From positions 1-64,000 of the forward strand of contig CAUJIN010000005.1 in assembly GCA_963205495.1 (NCBI GenBank): a stretch of DNA of 64,000 nucleotides. Direction: 5' to 3'. This DNA comes from Pseudomonadota bacterium (GTDB lineage Bacteria > Pseudomonadota > Gammaproteobacteria > Xanthomonadales > Xanthomonadaceae). Below the pieces are notes generated by a model. It was not told the origin of the DNA. It did not search any database and worked only from the letters and a program-made list of their open reading frames with translations. A program made the translations under genes and the position numbers. Shown here one piece after another: positions 16,570 to 25,414 of the stretch (positions within the stretch are counted from its first letter, which is position 1; each line of letters begins with the position of its first letter).

Positions 16570-17232
16570 ATGGAACTCGATGACCTCAAGTCCGCCTGGC
16601 AAACCCTCGACCGCCGGATCGAACGGCAGTCCCGGCTGCAATTCCAGCTGCTGCGCGAGCGCCACCTGGACACGGTGCGCAGCCGCCTGCGCCGCCTGTT
16701 CTGGGGCAAGATCGTGACGATCCTCTTCGGCGACGCGCTGCTGTACCTCGGCATCATGGCCTCGATCGGCTACCGCGACACGCCCCACCTGCTCGCGTGC
16801 AGCCTGTTCCTGCTCGCCTATGGCGCCTGCCTGATCGTGCTCGGCGGCGTGGCCCTGGTCCGGATCGACCGGGTCGACTACAGCGCACCGGTGCTCGACA
16901 TCCAGCGCCGGATCGCCCACCTCGAGCGCAAGGAAATCGTGTCCGGCATCTGCATCGGCCTGCCCTGGTGGCTGCTGTGGCTGGCCATCTTCCTGCTGGA
17001 AATGAAGTCGTGGGCGGGCATCGACCTGTGGCTTTCTGCGCCCGCCTTCGTGCTGGCCAGCATCGCGGCGGGCATCGCCGGCCTTGCCATCTCGATCTGG
17101 GCCTTCAGGCGCTCGCACACCGCGCCGCAATCGCGGGTCGGCCGCTGGTTCGAGCGCCGCATCGGCGCACAGGGACTGCGCGAGGCGCGCCGCAGGCTGG
17201 AGGAAGTCCGCAGCTTCGAGCAAGCCGACTGA
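16570..17232 (+). CDS. Membrane protein, candidate regulator of the ECF sigma factor
   Basis: A 220-residue protein (228 from the alternative start). It has a charged N-terminal helical segment ([26 protein letters not shown]...), four predicted transmembrane helices, and a basic C-terminal helix ([13 protein letters not shown]). I prefer the ATG at 16570, with GGAG about 9 bp upstream; an ATG at 16546 overlaps the sigma factor stop and would add eight residues. The position directly after an ECF sigma gene suggests an anti-sigma or sensor role, but the zinc-binding HxxxCxxC motif of ZAS anti-sigmas is absent, so the role is inference. Confidence 0.75.
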   Translation: MELDDLKSAWQTLDRRIERQSRLQFQLLRERHLDTVRSRLRRLFWGKIVTILFGDALLYLGIMASIGYRDTPHLLACSLFLLAYGACLIVLGGVALVRIDRVDYSAPVLDIQRRIAHLERKEIVSGICIGLPWWLLWLAIFLLEMKSWAGIDLWLSAPAFVLASIAAGIAGLAISIWAFRRSHTAPQSRVGRWFERRIGAQGLREARRRLEEVRSFEQAD

Positions 17233-17274
17233 TCCACCGGCGCTTCCGTCGCCCGATCCGGACTGGAAATCCGT

Positions 17275-17305
17275 TCACCCGCCTGCCGCAGCGCAGGGAT
17301 ACAAT
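17275..17305 (+). promoter_or_regulatory. Candidate promoter for ahcY
   Basis: A good -10 element TACAAT at 17300-17305, with a weak -35 region (TTCACC at 17275, spacing slightly long). The start site would be near 17312, just before the riboswitch. Confidence 0.55.
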
Positions 17306-17315
17306 CGCGCCCCTC

Positions 17316-17400
17316 GCCACCGAGGGGCGCTGCAAGTCCGGACCACCGCGTACGGAATCAGGCTCGGCCGGCACCCAGATTTCCCCGGAAACCGCGCCCG
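17316..17400 (+). promoter_or_regulatory. S-adenosylhomocysteine (SAH) riboswitch
   Basis: The conserved core is visible: CCGAGGGGCGCTGCAAG at 17320-17336 and CAGGCTCGG at 17359-17367. P1 pairs CCGAG with CTCGG, and an internal stem TCCG/CGGA encloses a variable loop. It lies in the ahcY leader, the normal place for this class, which turns on SAH recycling when SAH builds up. The 3' pseudoknot was not traced in detail. Confidence 0.9.
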
Positions 17401-17459
17401 CAGACCCTCACGCATCGCGCCAACAGGCCCACTGTGCGCCTGACCAACCGGAGTTACAC

Positions 17460-18902
17460 ATGAACGCTGCAACCAAGCCCGCCGCGGGCGACTACAAGGT
17501 GGCCGACCTTACCCTGGCCGACTGGGGCCGCAAGGAAATCGACATCGCCGAGCACGAGATGCCGGGCCTGATGTCGATCCGCAAGAAGCACGCCGCCGCC
17601 AAGCCGCTCAAGGGCGTGCGCGTCACCGGATCGCTGCACATGACGATCCAGACCGCGGTGCTGATCGAGACGCTCAAGGACATCGGCGCCGAGGTGCGCT
17701 GGGCCTCGTGCAACATCTTCAGCACCCAGGACCACGCCGCGGCGGCCATCGCCGCCAGCGGCACCCCGGTGTTCGCGTGGAAGGGCGAGACGCTGGAGGA
17801 ATACTGGGACTGCACCCTGGACGCGCTGACCTTCACCCTGCCCGACGGCAGCCTCACCGGCCCGGAGCTGGTGGTGGACGACGGCGGCGACGTGACGCTC
17901 CTGATCCACAAGGGCTTTGAACTGGAAAAGGGCGACGCGAGCTGGGTGAATTCGCCCTCGTCCAGCCACGAGGAGCAGGTGATCAAGAACCTGCTCCAGC
18001 GCGTTGCGAAGGAGCGCCCGGGCTACTGGACGCGCGTGGTCAAGGACTGGAAGGGCGTTTCCGAGGAAACCACCACGGGCGTGCATCGCCTCTATCAGCT
18101 CGCCGAGAAGGGCAAGCTGCTGGTGCCGGCGATCAACGTCAACGACTCGGTCACCAAGTCCAAGTTCGACAACCTCTACGGCTGCCGCGAGTCGCTGGCC
18201 GACGGCCTCAAGCGCGCGATGGACGTGATGCTGGCCGGCAAGGTGGCCGTGGTGTGCGGCTACGGCGACGTCGGCAAGGGCTCGGCGCACTCGCTGCGCG
18301 CCTACGGCTGCCGCGTGGTCGTGACCGAGATCGACCCGATCTGCGCGCTGCAGGCGGCGATGGAAGGCTTCGAGGTCAAGACCGTGGAGGACACCCTCGG
18401 CACGGCCGACATCTACGTCACGACCACCGGCAACCGCGACATCATCCGCGTCGAGCACCTCGAGGCGATGAAGGACCAGGCCATCGTCTGCAACATCGGC
18501 CACTTCGACAACGAGATCCAGGTCGATGCGATGAAGGCGCTGCCGGGTATCGTGCACACCAACATCAAGCCGCAGGTGGACAAGTACACGTTTGCCGGCG
18601 GCAACAGCCTGTTCCTGCTGGCCGAAGGCCGACTGGTGAACCTGGGCTGTGCCACCGGCCATCCCAGCTTCGTGATGAGCAACAGCTTCTCCAACCAGAC
18701 CCTGGCGCAGATCGACCTGTGGGCGAACAAGGACGCCTACGAGAACCGCGTCTACATCCTGCCCAAGAAGCTGGACGAGGAAGTGGCGCGCCTGCATCTG
18801 GAAAAGATCGGCGTGAAGCTGACCAAGCTGACGCAGGAACAAGCCGACTACCTCGGCGTGCCGGTGGAAGGCCCGTACAAGCCAGAGCACTACCGCTACT
18901 GA
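17460..18902 (+). CDS. ahcY: Adenosylhomocysteinase
   Basis: A 480-residue cytoplasmic enzyme that splits S-adenosylhomocysteine into homocysteine and adenosine, keeping SAM-dependent methylation running. Signatures are [16 protein letters not shown], the [12 protein letters not shown] region, the NAD-binding glycine motif [17 protein letters not shown], and the C-terminal HYRY that reaches the neighbouring subunit. The ATG at 17460 is preceded by GGAG at 6-9 bp. It is controlled by the SAH riboswitch upstream and ends at a bidirectional terminator. Confidence 0.98.
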   Translation: MNAATKPAAGDYKVADLTLADWGRKEIDIAEHEMPGLMSIRKKHAAAKPLKGVRVTGSLHMTIQTAVLIETLKDIGAEVRWASCNIFSTQDHAAAAIAASGTPVFAWKGETLEEYWDCTLDALTFTLPDGSLTGPELVVDDGGDVTLLIHKGFELEKGDASWVNSPSSSHEEQVIKNLLQRVAKERPGYWTRVVKDWKGVSEETTTGVHRLYQLAEKGKLLVPAINVNDSVTKSKFDNLYGCRESLADGLKRAMDVMLAGKVAVVCGYGDVGKGSAHSLRAYGCRVVVTEIDPICALQAAMEGFEVKTVEDTLGTADIYVTTTGNRDIIRVEHLEAMKDQAIVCNIGHFDNEIQVDAMKALPGIVHTNIKPQVDKYTFAGGNSLFLLAEGRLVNLGCATGHPSFVMSNSFSNQTLAQIDLWANKDAYENRVYILPKKLDEEVARLHLEKIGVKLTKLTQEQADYLGVPVEGPYKPEHYRY

Positions 18903-18929
18903 GTCGAGGGACGGCGGATTGCAAAGAAG

Positions 18930-18951
18930 AAGGGCGCCTTGCGGCGCCCTT
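18930..18951. terminator. Bidirectional terminator between ahcY and the TonB receptor gene
   Basis: A perfect 9-bp stem AAGGGCGCC / GGCGCCCTT with loop TTGC, between two convergent genes. The flanking T/A tracts are short and broken. Confidence 0.75.
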
Positions 18952-18972
18952 CCTTGTTTGCGGCGTGTTGGT

Positions 18973-21375
18973 TCAGAACGAATAGCTGAATCGGGTGAAC
19001 CAGGCGCGGCCGTTGATGCCGAACTGCACGCCCTCGTAGATGTGGCCGTTGTCGGTTTCGTTCGGATCCTGCCGGCTCGGGAAGGTATCGAGCAGGTTGG
19101 TGCCGCCGAAGGTGAGCTTGGTGTTCTCGGTGAAGCTGTAGGTGAAGGCGAGATCGGCCGAGGTCTTGCCCGAATACTCCTGGTTGGGAACCGGCGGGCC
19201 GGAGAAGGTGCCGAGCGTCATCGGGCCGAAGTAGATCACCTTGAAGTCGGTCGCCCACGCGCCGAGCGTGTAGTCGAAACCGAGCACCGCCTTGGAGCGC
19301 GGCGAGCCGCCTTCGATGAAGCGGCGGTCGCGCTCTTCCAGCAGCGATTCCTCGCGGCCGAGCAGGTTGGGCGGCGTGTTCACCTTCAGCACCTTGGTGG
19401 TGCCGCGGTTGAAGGCCAGGAAGGTGTTGAGCACGCCCTGCCCGACGTCGGCGCGATGGTTGATCGTCAGGTCGATGCCGCGGGTGCGGGTATCGACCGA
19501 GTTGACGAAGAACTGCGCTTCGCCCACGCCCAGCTGCTGCAGGATGTGGCCGATACTCGGGTCGTCGTCCTGGAATCGGCCGCTGAGCACGATGCGGTCG
19601 TCGATCTCGATGTGGTAGCCGTCGAGCGTGACCGAAAGCGCGTCGGTCGGGCTCCAGGTGAAGCCCAGGGTGAAGTTCGTCGATTCCTCTTCCTTGAGCG
19701 AGGGGATGCCGGCTGCGGCCGCGATCGCGCCGCCGTTGGGCGCCAGCACCACGTCGGTCGGCACGCCGTTGACGAAATCGGTGAAGGTGGAGGAGAAGTA
19801 GCGCTGCTGCAGCGAAGGCGCGCGGAAGCCGGTGCTGGCCGAAGCGCGCAGCAGCCAGGCCTCGTTGGCGCGGAAAGCGGCGGCGACCTTGCCGGTGGCG
19901 GTGGAGCCGAAGTCGCTGTAGTCCTCGAAGCGGATCGCCTGATCGGTGCTGAAGCGGTCGGTCCAGTAGGTTTCCACGTCGAGGTAGCCGGCCCAGCTGT
20001 GGCGGCTCTGGTTGGTGGCGTCACCCGGCTGGAAACCCGGGAAGCCCTGGCTGCCGGCGTTGCCGCCGCCAGGACCGTCGTAGTCCTTCCAGGAGCCTTC
20101 CTCGCCGGCGAAGATCTTGTAGGTCTCGTGGCGGAACTCGGCACCGAAGGCCAGGTTGAGGCCGCTGCGCCAGCCGCTGAAGAAGCGCGAGACGTCGAAG
20201 TTGGTGGTCTGCTGCGCGAACGAGAAGCCGCCCGCATCGAACACGCTCGGGCTGATGCCGCTGCCGCCGTTGACGAGGTCGAGATTGGCGATCGAGGCAT
20301 TCATGGTGTTGCGGATGGTGTCCATCAGGCGGTTGTAGCCCGCGGTCTGGGACAGATCCATGCGCCAGTCGCCGCTCATCCACCAGGCACCGACGGTGCC
20401 GTGGCGATCCTGCACGTAGGCGTCGATGAAGGGCGCGTAGCCGTCGGGATACATCGCCGCGGAATTGCGCGAGGGGATGTCGTCGGAACCGATGCCGCCG
20501 CGCCCCCAGGCCGCCGAGGAGGCGTCGCGGTTCTGGATGCCGCCGTTGAAGTAGAAGGTGGCGCTCTCGCCGATCGGCAGCTCGCCGTTGAGATAGACCG
20601 TGCCGTTGCGCACCTTGCCGTCGCCGATGATGCGGTGCGGATCGGCTTCGGTGGCGCGGTTGGAGCGGCCGCGGTCCTGGTACTCGGCGGTCAGCGCCAG
20701 CACGCCGTCGCGGCCGATGCCGAAGCCGCAGTAGCCCGAACCGATCCAGCTCTCGCCGTCGCCGCGCGAATACTCGCCGTAGCCGGCCACCAGCTCGCAG
20801 CCCTTGCGGCGCTTGAGCGACAGGTTGATGACCCCGGCGATGGCGTCGGAGCCGTACTGCGCGGCGGCGCCGTCGCGCAGGATCTCGACCTGGTCGATCG
20901 CCAGCAGCGGGATGGTGTTGAGGTCGGCGCCGGTGGCGCCGCGGTTGCGCACGCCGAACAGGTTGACCAGGGCGGCCGAGTGCAGGCGCTTGCCGTTCAC
21001 CAGCACCAGGGTCTGATCCGACCCCAGGCCGCGCAGCGCGGCGTTCTCCACCGAGTCGGTGTTGTCGGCGCCGGTCTGGCGGCCGGCGGTGAACGAGGGC
21101 GAAGCGGACTGCAGGTACTCGGTGAGGTCGAACTTGCCGCCGCGCGAGGCTGCCGCCTCCATCGGCAGGACATCGACCGGCACCGGCGTGTCGGTATCGG
21201 AGCTGCGGTCGTGGCGGCGCGAGCCGAGCACGGTGACGGCGTCCAGGCGCTGCGCCTGCGAGGCGCTGGAGCCGCTGCCATCCTGCGGTGCGGCGGCGGC
21301 AGGCGTTCCGGGCATCGCGGCCAGCGCCATCAGGACGGCAACATAGAGTGCGCTGCGGTGGGTCGAGCTGGGCAT
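18973..21375 (-). CDS. TonB-dependent outer-membrane receptor
   Basis: An 800-residue receptor that imports a scarce ligand across the outer membrane using TonB energy. A signal peptide (cleavage near PAAAA, residue ~30) is followed by an N-terminal plug domain (RLDAVTVLGSR, ENAALRGLGSDQTLVLVNGKRL, PLLAIDQVEILRDGAAAQYGSDAIAGVINL). A 22-strand barrel follows, ending in the aromatic SYSF motif used by the BAM complex. The start chosen is the ATG at 21375, with AGAGGG upstream; longer in-frame starts have no signal-peptide character. The ligand cannot be told; the plug resembles Xanthomonadales receptors for iron complexes, nickel or carbohydrates. No TonB or periplasmic partner gene adjoins. 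Confidence 0.95.
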   Translation of the reverse strand: MPSSTHRSALYVAVLMALAAMPGTPAAAAPQDGSGSSASQAQRLDAVTVLGSRRHDRSSDTDTPVPVDVLPMEAAASRGGKFDLTEYLQSASPSFTAGRQTGADNTDSVENAALRGLGSDQTLVLVNGKRLHSAALVNLFGVRNRGATGADLNTIPLLAIDQVEILRDGAAAQYGSDAIAGVINLSLKRRKGCELVAGYGEYSRGDGESWIGSGYCGFGIGRDGVLALTAEYQDRGRSNRATEADPHRIIGDGKVRNGTVYLNGELPIGESATFYFNGGIQNRDASSAAWGRGGIGSDDIPSRNSAAMYPDGYAPFIDAYVQDRHGTVGAWWMSGDWRMDLSQTAGYNRLMDTIRNTMNASIANLDLVNGGSGISPSVFDAGGFSFAQQTTNFDVSRFFSGWRSGLNLAFGAEFRHETYKIFAGEEGSWKDYDGPGGGNAGSQGFPGFQPGDATNQSRHSWAGYLDVETYWTDRFSTDQAIRFEDYSDFGSTATGKVAAAFRANEAWLLRASASTGFRAPSLQQRYFSSTFTDFVNGVPTDVVLAPNGGAIAAAAGIPSLKEEESTNFTLGFTWSPTDALSVTLDGYHIEIDDRIVLSGRFQDDDPSIGHILQQLGVGEAQFFVNSVDTRTRGIDLTINHRADVGQGVLNTFLAFNRGTTKVLKVNTPPNLLGREESLLEERDRRFIEGGSPRSKAVLGFDYTLGAWATDFKVIYFGPMTLGTFSGPPVPNQEYSGKTSADLAFTYSFTENTKLTFGGTNLLDTFPSRQDPNETDNGHIYEGVQFGINGRAWFTRFSYSF

Positions 21376-21510
21376 GAGGGTCCCTCTTTGCGTGGGCTGG
21401 TTAAGAAAACGTTGCGAGTCTAGCGAAATCCCGCCGTGTTCTGCACGGTTTTCGGTACTGCGATGCTTGATGCAGGTCACGGCCGGCGCATTCGAATTTC
21501 CCCGCCGCGC

Positions 21511-22233
21511 TCAGGTCCCGCTTGGCAGGCAGCCCAGCGCGGCCAGCGCGCCGTGCAGGGCCGGTACCTGCATGAGCCAGGGCGCCGCCAGCGTGAGCAG
21601 GCCGGCCAGCAGCATCAGCGCGCCGGCCAGGCGACGCTGCCCCGGACGCGCCACCCAGCGCGCGCCGCTGTAGGACAACGGCAGCATGGCCGGCAGGGTG
21701 CCCAGGCCGAAAGCCGCCATGATGGCCGCGCCGCCCGCCGCGCTGGCCTGCAGCCAGGCGACGCTGAGCAGGCTTCCGGACAGGCCGCAGGGCATCCAGC
21801 CCCAGATCATGCCCTGCGCGAAACGGCGCGTCGTCGTGTTCGCCGGAACCAGGCGCGACTGCAGCGGGCGCAGCAGCGACCAGAGCGCACCGCCGGCCGC
21901 TTCCAGCACGCGGAACCGGCCGGCCAGCCCGAGCGCGCGCAGGGCGATCAGGATCAGCGCCAATCCGGCCAGCGCGCGCAGCGCGAACATCAGGGCTTCG
22001 ATGCGCAAAAGCGCCACCAGCCCATGTCCGAGTCCGCCGGTGAGGGCGCCGGCGAGCACATAGCCGCCGACGCGCCCGAGATTGGTGGTCAGCGCCACCC
22101 GGAGTGCGGCCTTTCGATCCGCACCGAAGGGCGCAAAACCGGTGGCGATGCCGCCGCACATCGCCACGCAGTGCACGCTGCCGAGCAATCCGGCGAGCAG
22201 GGCCGCGCCCAGCGCGAGGAGGTCAATCGGCAT
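21511..22233 (-). CDS. SafE/UreH-like membrane protein downstream of ccoS
   Basis: A 240-residue membrane protein with six predicted helices, of the sulfite exporter TauE/SafE (UreH) type often found at the end of cco gene clusters. The hallmark is the N-terminal AGLLGSVHCVAMCGGIA, with His and two Cys suited to binding a metal, and GWMPCGLSGSLLSVAWLQA in the second half. In cco operons a copper-related role in oxidase maturation is suspected but unproven. The ATG at 22233 overlaps the ccoS 3' end in another frame, so expression should be coupled. Confidence 0.85.
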   Translation of the reverse strand: MPIDLLALGAALLAGLLGSVHCVAMCGGIATGFAPFGADRKAALRVALTTNLGRVGGYVLAGALTGGLGHGLVALLRIEALMFALRALAGLALILIALRALGLAGRFRVLEAAGGALWSLLRPLQSRLVPANTTTRRFAQGMIWGWMPCGLSGSLLSVAWLQASAAGGAAIMAAFGLGTLPAMLPLSYSGARWVARPGQRRLAGALMLLAGLLTLAAPWLMQVPALHGALAALGCLPSGT

Positions 22234-22435
22234 CGCGTCCGGCCGATTCCCCGGTGCCGCCCACATCGAGCGCAGCCGGCGGCGCGACGGGCGCGGGAAG
22301 ATCGTCCACGAGGATGTCCAGCGCCGGCGTTTCCATATCGTCGTACTGGCCGCGCCGCACCGCCCACACGAAGATCCCGATGGCCAGGGTGATGAAGGCC
22401 ACGCCCAGCGGAACCATGATCAACAGGATGTTCAC
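22223..22435 (-). CDS. ccoS: cbb3 oxidase maturation protein CcoS
   Basis: A 70-residue protein with a single N-terminal transmembrane helix (MVPLGVAFITLAIGIFVWAVRRGQYDDMETPALDIL). The WAVRRGQYDDME block is the family signature. CcoS is needed for cofactor insertion into cbb3 oxidase. The start is GTG at 22435 overlapping the ccoI stop (GTGA); an ATG six codons inside is the alternative. Confidence 0.93.
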   Translation of the reverse strand: MNILLIMVPLGVAFITLAIGIFVWAVRRGQYDDMETPALDILVDDLPAPVAPPAALDVGGTGESAGRDAD

Positions 22436-24882
22436 GCAGGCCTCGCGGGCGCGGGATCGAGCCGGGAAGTTTCCTGCACCGCGCCCGCGCGCGCCAGCCG
22501 CAGGGCGTTGAGGGTGACGATCAGGGAAGAGCCGGCCATGCCCAGCGCGGCCAGCCAGGGCGCGACCAGGCCGGCGGCGGCGGCGCAGACCGCCAGCAGG
22601 TTGTAGCCCAGCGCCCAGATCAGGTTCTGCCGGATGATGGCGCGCGCCCGGCGCGCCAGCGCCACGGCCTGCGGCACGCGTGCCAGGCGCTGCGCGGTGA
22701 GCACGAGGTCCGCCGCAGCGTGGGCCAGCGCCGCGCCCGAATGCAGCGCCATGGATACGTCCGCGCCGGCCAGCACCGGCGCATCGTTGATGCCGTCGCC
22801 CACCATCAGCACTACGCGCCCGTGCCGTTGCAAAGTCCGGATGCGTTCGAGCTTCTGTTCGGGAGTGCAGCGCGAGCTGTACCGGGCGATGCCCAGCGCC
22901 TGCGCGGCCTCGGACACCGCGGTTTCCCCGTCGCCGCTCAGCAGCTCGCACTCCAGCCCGAGCGCGCGGCAGGCCGCGACCGCCTCGGCGGCATCCGGGC
23001 GCAGCGTGTCGCGAATCCCGAAGCGTGCGAATGCGGTTTCGCCATCGCCGAGCCAGAGCGCGCCATCGTCCGGTCGGGCGGCGGCAAAGCCGGCGTGACC
23101 GAGCCGCCAGCGGCGGTTTCGCGCGTGCGCCTCGATGCCGAAGCCGGGAAGGTGCTCGATGCGCTCCGGGGCATCCTCCGGCTCTACGCGCTCCGCGGAC
23201 AGCATCGGGGCGTCGAGAAACGCCCGCGCCAGCGGATGGCGGCTGTCGCGTTCGAGCAGGCGCGCGATGCGAAGTGCATGCTCGCGCGAAATGTCGCCGA
23301 AGGTCTGCACCTGGACCAGGGCCGGTTCGCCCCGACTCAGCGTGCCGGTCTTGTCGAACACCACGGTGTCCACCCGTGCCAGCGTCCCGAGTGCGTCCGG
23401 TGCCAGCGCCAGCACGCCGGCGCGCGCCAGCGCGCTGTGGGCGCTGGCCAGCGCGGCGGGAATGGCCAGCGACAGCGCGCAGGGGCAGGCCACCACCAGC
23501 ACCGCGAGGGTCACTTCGAAGGCGCGCCCCGGCTCGTGGCGCAACCACCACAGGCAGGTGAGCGCGGCAACGAGGAACAGCGCCACCACGAAGCGCGAAG
23601 CCACCGCATCGGCCAGCCGCGCCATGGCCGGGCGCGCTTCCTGCGCGCGTTCGATCAGGCGCGAAAGCTGGGAGATCCAGGTCTCCTGCCCTACCCGCGC
23701 GACCCGGACGCGCGCCACGCTGCCCACCGCGATGCTGCCGGCGCGCACCTCTTCGCCCTCGCCGCGCCGCACCGGCACCGATTCGCCGGTCAGCAGCGAT
23801 TCGTCGAACGCGGCGGCCTCCAGCGCAACGCCATCGGCGGGCACCGCTTCGCCGGCGGCCACGCGCACCACATCGCCGGGAACCAGCGCCGCCACCGGCA
23901 CCTGCACGCCATCGCCTGCCTCGTTTTCACGCAGGGCGAAGGCCGGCCGCGCCCGCGCCAGGGTGTCGACGAAATCGGTGGCGCGCGCGCGCGCCGCGTC
24001 CTCGATCTCGCGCGCGATCAGCAGGAACAGGACGAACATCACCGCCGCGTCGAACCAGACGTGCACGCCGCCGCGGATCGTTTCGAACAGGCTGGCGAAA
24101 TAGGCCAGCAGCACGGACGTCGCGACCAAGGTGTCCATGCCGAAACGGCGCAGGCGCAGTTCGTTCCACATCCCCGACAGGAACGGCCAGCCCGAGTAGA
24201 ACACCACCGGGGTCGAGAGCAGGAAGGTGATCCAGCGCAGGAAGTCGCGCGTGGGGATCGGCATCTGGTGCGAGAAATCCAGAAACAGCGCCTGGGCCAG
24301 CATCATCGCCTGCATCGCGCCCAATCCCGCCACGCCCAGGCGCAGGAGCCCGGCGCGGCGCGCGCGGCGGCGCGCTTCCTCGCGCGCCTGCCCCGGCGCG
24401 AGGTGGGCGCGATAGCCCAGCGCCGCCAGGTCGCCCAGCACCTCGGAAAGCCTCGCGGCCTGCGCGTCCCAGGTGATGCGCACCCGCCCGGTCACGGCGT
24501 TGGCCACGACCTGTCGCACGCCGACGCGCCGGCGCAGCCCGCGGTCGATCAGCCAGGCGCAGGCGGCGCAGCGCATGCCGTCGGTCAGCACCGTGACCTG
24601 CGATCCCTCCGGAACCGCGCGCACGTGCTCGGCCTGCACCTCGGGGCGGTCCCAGAGGGAAAGATCGGCGTCGGTTTCCTCCACCCGCGCACCCTGCGTC
24701 TGGCGCAGCCGGTAGTAGTCGGAAAGCCCCGCCGTGGCGATCCACTCGGCGGCACCGGCGCAGCCGCCGCAGCAGAACGAGCGCAGTTCGCCGGCGAAGC
24801 GGCGTTCGACGGCACCTTCCACCAGCGCCTCGCCGCAGTGGAAGCAGCCGGCGCCGACCGCGCGGGAATCCTGCGCCGTCAT
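22432..24882 (-). CDS. ccoI: Copper-translocating P1B-type ATPase CcoI (FixI)
   Basis: An 816-residue P-type ATPase supplying copper for cbb3 oxidase assembly. It has an N-terminal cysteine motif (CFHCGEAL, SFCCGGC), one HMA domain with GMRCAACAWL, then eight helices. The CPC ion site (VACPCALSLAIP), phosphorylation site DKTGTLSRG, TGES loop, HP motif (SRHPLARAF) and GDGINDAPVL hinge are all present. The start is the ATG at 24882, beginning MTAQDSRAVGAGCFHCG; the longer open frame upstream is Arg/Pro-rich noise. It is 10 bp after ccoH and overlaps ccoS. Confidence 0.96.
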   Translation of the reverse strand: MTAQDSRAVGAGCFHCGEALVEGAVERRFAGELRSFCCGGCAGAAEWIATAGLSDYYRLRQTQGARVEETDADLSLWDRPEVQAEHVRAVPEGSQVTVLTDGMRCAACAWLIDRGLRRRVGVRQVVANAVTGRVRITWDAQAARLSEVLGDLAALGYRAHLAPGQAREEARRRARRAGLLRLGVAGLGAMQAMMLAQALFLDFSHQMPIPTRDFLRWITFLLSTPVVFYSGWPFLSGMWNELRLRRFGMDTLVATSVLLAYFASLFETIRGGVHVWFDAAVMFVLFLLIAREIEDAARARATDFVDTLARARPAFALRENEAGDGVQVPVAALVPGDVVRVAAGEAVPADGVALEAAAFDESLLTGESVPVRRGEGEEVRAGSIAVGSVARVRVARVGQETWISQLSRLIERAQEARPAMARLADAVASRFVVALFLVAALTCLWWLRHEPGRAFEVTLAVLVVACPCALSLAIPAALASAHSALARAGVLALAPDALGTLARVDTVVFDKTGTLSRGEPALVQVQTFGDISREHALRIARLLERDSRHPLARAFLDAPMLSAERVEPEDAPERIEHLPGFGIEAHARNRRWRLGHAGFAAARPDDGALWLGDGETAFARFGIRDTLRPDAAEAVAACRALGLECELLSGDGETAVSEAAQALGIARYSSRCTPEQKLERIRTLQRHGRVVLMVGDGINDAPVLAGADVSMALHSGAALAHAAADLVLTAQRLARVPQAVALARRARAIIRQNLIWALGYNLLAVCAAAAGLVAPWLAALGMAGSSLIVTLNALRLARAGAVQETSRLDPAPARPA

Positions 24883-24892
24883 GGCCGCAGGC

Positions 24893-25414
24893 TCAGCGCC
24901 CTTCCGAGAGCTTGGGCGCGAGTGGAGCCTCGATGCGCCCGCTTTCGAAACGGCCCGCCACTCGCCACGCGCCGTCGGCGGCGGCAACCTGCACGGTCCA
25001 GGCCGCCGGCAGCGGCAGCGGCACGCGGCCAAGGAATCGATCGCCGCTGCGCGTGAGCGTGAGGCGGCGATCCTGCGCGGCACGGCTGGGGTGGATCAGG
25101 GTCAGCGCCAGCGTGGCGGTCGAATCCGGCAGCGGCGCCAGGCGGACTTCCACCGCGCCGGTGCGCGCATCGATCGCCAGCGTGCCGCGCAGGCCCAGAT
25201 CGATCGCGGCGCGATCGGCGCGCAGGTCTTCCTGCTGGATCTGCGCGGTGCGACGCACGTCCACCGGCAGGGCTTCATCGGCCCCGACGTGCACCGAGAT
25301 CGCCACCAGAACGAGGCTGGCGGCCACCAGCACGGCGGGAATACCCACCACCAGCCACATCATCGGCTCGTGGTACCAGCGCGACCGCGTATTCCCCGGA
25401 GCGGCACCCATCAT
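24893..25414 (-). CDS. ccoH: FixH/CcoH-family cbb3 assembly protein
   Basis: A 173-residue protein with one N-terminal transmembrane segment (EPMMWLVVGIPAVLVAASLVLVAISVHV) and a periplasmic immunoglobulin-like domain (AWTVQVAAADGAWRVAGRF), as in FixH/CcoH, which is required for stable cbb3 assembly. The ATG at 25414 overlaps the ccoG stop (ATGA); a second ATG follows immediately. Confidence 0.92.
   Translation of the reverse strand: MMGAAPGNTRSRWYHEPMMWLVVGIPAVLVAASLVLVAISVHVGADEALPVDVRRTAQIQQEDLRADRAAIDLGLRGTLAIDARTGAVEVRLAPLPDSTATLALTLIHPSRAAQDRRLTLTRSGDRFLGRVPLPLPAAWTVQVAAADGAWRVAGRFESGRIEAPLAPKLSEGR

Noticed and set aside
18919..21423. 834-residue plus-strand open frame opposite the TonB receptor
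   Set aside because: Complement of the receptor codons; low-complexity Val/Gly/Ala/Glu sequence with no start signal or family pattern.
22720..25056. 778-residue plus-strand open frame opposite ccoI
   Set aside because: Antisense shadow rich in Arg, Gln, Ala; the minus strand encodes a fully conserved P-type ATPase.
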